Source: an uncultured Solirubrobacteraceae bacterium (lineage in GTDB: Bacteria > Actinomycetota > Thermoleophilia > Solirubrobacterales > Solirubrobacteraceae). From it: a stretch of DNA of 6,658 nt. The notes under the pieces are model-generated. The model was not told where the DNA came from and ran no database searches. It saw only the letters and a list, made by a program, of their open reading frames with translations. A program made the translations under genes and the position numbers. The stretch spans positions 1 through 6,658 of the forward strand of contig CATPBV010000240.1 of assembly GCA_955652345.1 (NCBI GenBank), read 5' to 3'. Positions 5,518-6,658 of this stretch are shown here, in pieces; position 1 is the first letter of the stretch, and each line of letters opens with the position of its first letter.

Positions 5518-6658
5518 TCGTCATCGGCGGCGGGTTCGCCGGAGTGACGGCCGCGCGCGAAGCCGCGCTGCGGGGTCGCTCGGTACTCCTGCTCGAGGCG
5601 CGGGCCCGGCTGGGGGGCCGCACCTGGAACGCTCCCTGGGACGGTGCGAGCATCGAGTACGGCGGCGCCTGGGTTCACTGGCATCAGCCTCACACCTGGT
5701 CTGAGATCACCCGTGCCGGCTTGCGTGTGCAGATCAGCGACGACGCGGCTCGCGCGGCCTGGTACGTGGGGGAGGAGCGGCGCGTGGGCTCGATCGAGGA
5801 GCGCGACGAGATCGCGCGCCGCGGCTGGGATCGGTTCGTCGAGGGCGTCGAGGCCGCGCTGCCGATGCCTCACGACCCGCTGTATGCAATCCACAAGCTC
5901 GTGCGTTTCGATCGGCTATCGATCGCGCAGCGGCTCGACGAGCTCGCGCTGCCGGTGGAGGAGCGCGCCGTGCTGGCCGCGGAGCTCGAATCGCTCGCGC
6001 ACGCTCCGATCGATCAGGCGGGCGCCGTCTCGGTCCTTCGCTGGCACGCGCTGTCGGGATACAGCCTCGCGCTCACGCAGTTCACCGGCGGGCGGGTCAC
6101 GCTCGAGCGAGGCACTGGCGCGCTGCTGGATGCAATCGCGAGCGCCGCCCCGTTCGAGCTCCGGCTCGAGTCGCCGGTGGCGGCCGTCAGGCACGACGGC
6201 GATCTCGTCGAGGTCGAGACGCGCTCCGGCGAGCTCGCCAGCGCGCGGGCGGTTGTCGTCGCCGTGCCTTTGAACGTGCTCGGCGTGATCGAGTTCTCGC
6301 CGCCGCTGGCCGAACCCAAGCGGGCCGCGGCCGCGCTGGGCCAAGCGTCCCGAGGGATCAAGATCTTCATCCGCGCGCGGGGCGAGGCGCTTCTCCAGAA
6401 CTCGATCCGCGCTGGCCACCCGTTCGGGTATCTGGACAGCGAGACGCTGCTCGAGGACGGGACGCAGCTGATGATCGGCTTCGGCCCCGATGCGCAGATG
6501 CTCGACGCGGGCGATCTGCGCAGCGTCCAGCGCGAGCTCGACTCGATCATGCCCGGATACCAGGCGGTCATGGCGACCGCGCACGACTGGCTCACGGACG
6601 AGTACTCGCTCGGCACCTGGGCGATCCACCGTCCCGGCTGGTACGAGCACTTCCACGC
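5505..6658 (+). CDS. Flavin monoamine oxidase family protein (C-terminus cut by window edge)
   Basis: This FAD-dependent oxidoreductase of the amine oxidase/protoporphyrinogen oxidase superfamily is expected to oxidise an amine to an imine, which becomes an aldehyde, producing H2O2. I read 384 residues from GTG at 5505 with no stop before the edge; relatives are usually about 450 long, so the last FAD-contacting part is missing. The N-terminus has the dinucleotide fold VIVIGGGFAG (G8, G10, G13), the ribose-binding E31 in LLLEAR and the LGGRTW motif (36-41). A subfamily-type stretch YGGAWVHWHQPHTW follows at about 52-65. DEYSLGTWAIHRPGW near the edge fits the region before the final FAD motif. 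It overlaps the synthetase by 13 bases in another frame; ACAGG at 5496-5500 is a weak ribosome site. GTG at 5514 is the alternative start but would shorten the first beta strand. Another FAD-dependent amine or carotenoid-type oxidase is the main alternative function. Confidence 0.88.
   Translation, partial: MPDVIVIGGGFAGVTAAREAALRGRSVLLLEARARLGGRTWNAPWDGASIEYGGAWVHWHQPHTWSEITRAGLRVQISDDAARAAWYVGEERRVGSIEERDEIARRGWDRFVEGVEAALPMPHDPLYAIHKLVRFDRLSIAQRLDELALPVEERAVLAAELESLAHAPIDQAGAVSVLRWHALSGYSLALTQFTGGRVTLERGTGALLDAIASAAPFELRLESPVAAVRHDGDLVEVETRSGELASARAVVVAVPLNVLGVIEFSPPLAEPKRAAAALGQASRGIKIFIRARGEALLQNSIRAGHPFGYLDSETLLEDGTQLMIGFGPDAQMLDAGDLRSVQRELDSIMPGYQAVMATAHDWLTDEYSLGTWAIHRPGWYEHFH

Overview
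The window is GC-rich, densely coding DNA with strong G/C bias at third codon positions, GTG and TTG starts, and genes that touch or overlap. This suits a high-GC soil bacterium, most likely an actinomycete or Thermoleophilia-type actinobacterium. That placement is inferred from composition and protein style, since no rRNA or marker gene is present.

Layout: two transcription units diverge from a 46-bp gap at about 1706-1751. The leftward unit encodes a Rieske-type non-heme iron oxygenase (545-1705). A TetR-family repressor follows it (from 548, running off the left edge), and its GTG start overlaps the oxygenase stop codon. The rightward unit encodes an unrecognised 138-residue protein (1752-2168), an acyl-CoA dehydrogenase (2177-3373), a single-chain NDP-forming acyl-CoA synthetase (TTG start at 3370, to 5517) and a flavin amine oxidase (GTG start at 5505, cut by the right edge). 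The four rightward genes are separated by 8 bp or less, or overlap, so they look like one operon.

Together this resembles an inducible catabolic cluster. A plausible but unproven reading is that the Rieske enzyme and the amine oxidase remove or oxidise an N-alkyl or amine group. The resulting carboxylic acid would be activated to its CoA thioester by the NDP-forming synthetase and desaturated by the acyl-CoA dehydrogenase, with the TetR protein sensing the substrate or an acyl-CoA. The Rieske reductase, an aldehyde dehydrogenase and the enoyl-CoA hydration steps are not in the window. No RNA gene, CRISPR array, insertion sequence or convincing terminator was seen, and no gene-free stretch exceeds 50 bp. 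The least explained items are the small leading protein, the symmetric -10-like element in the divergent gap, and the substrate of the pathway.
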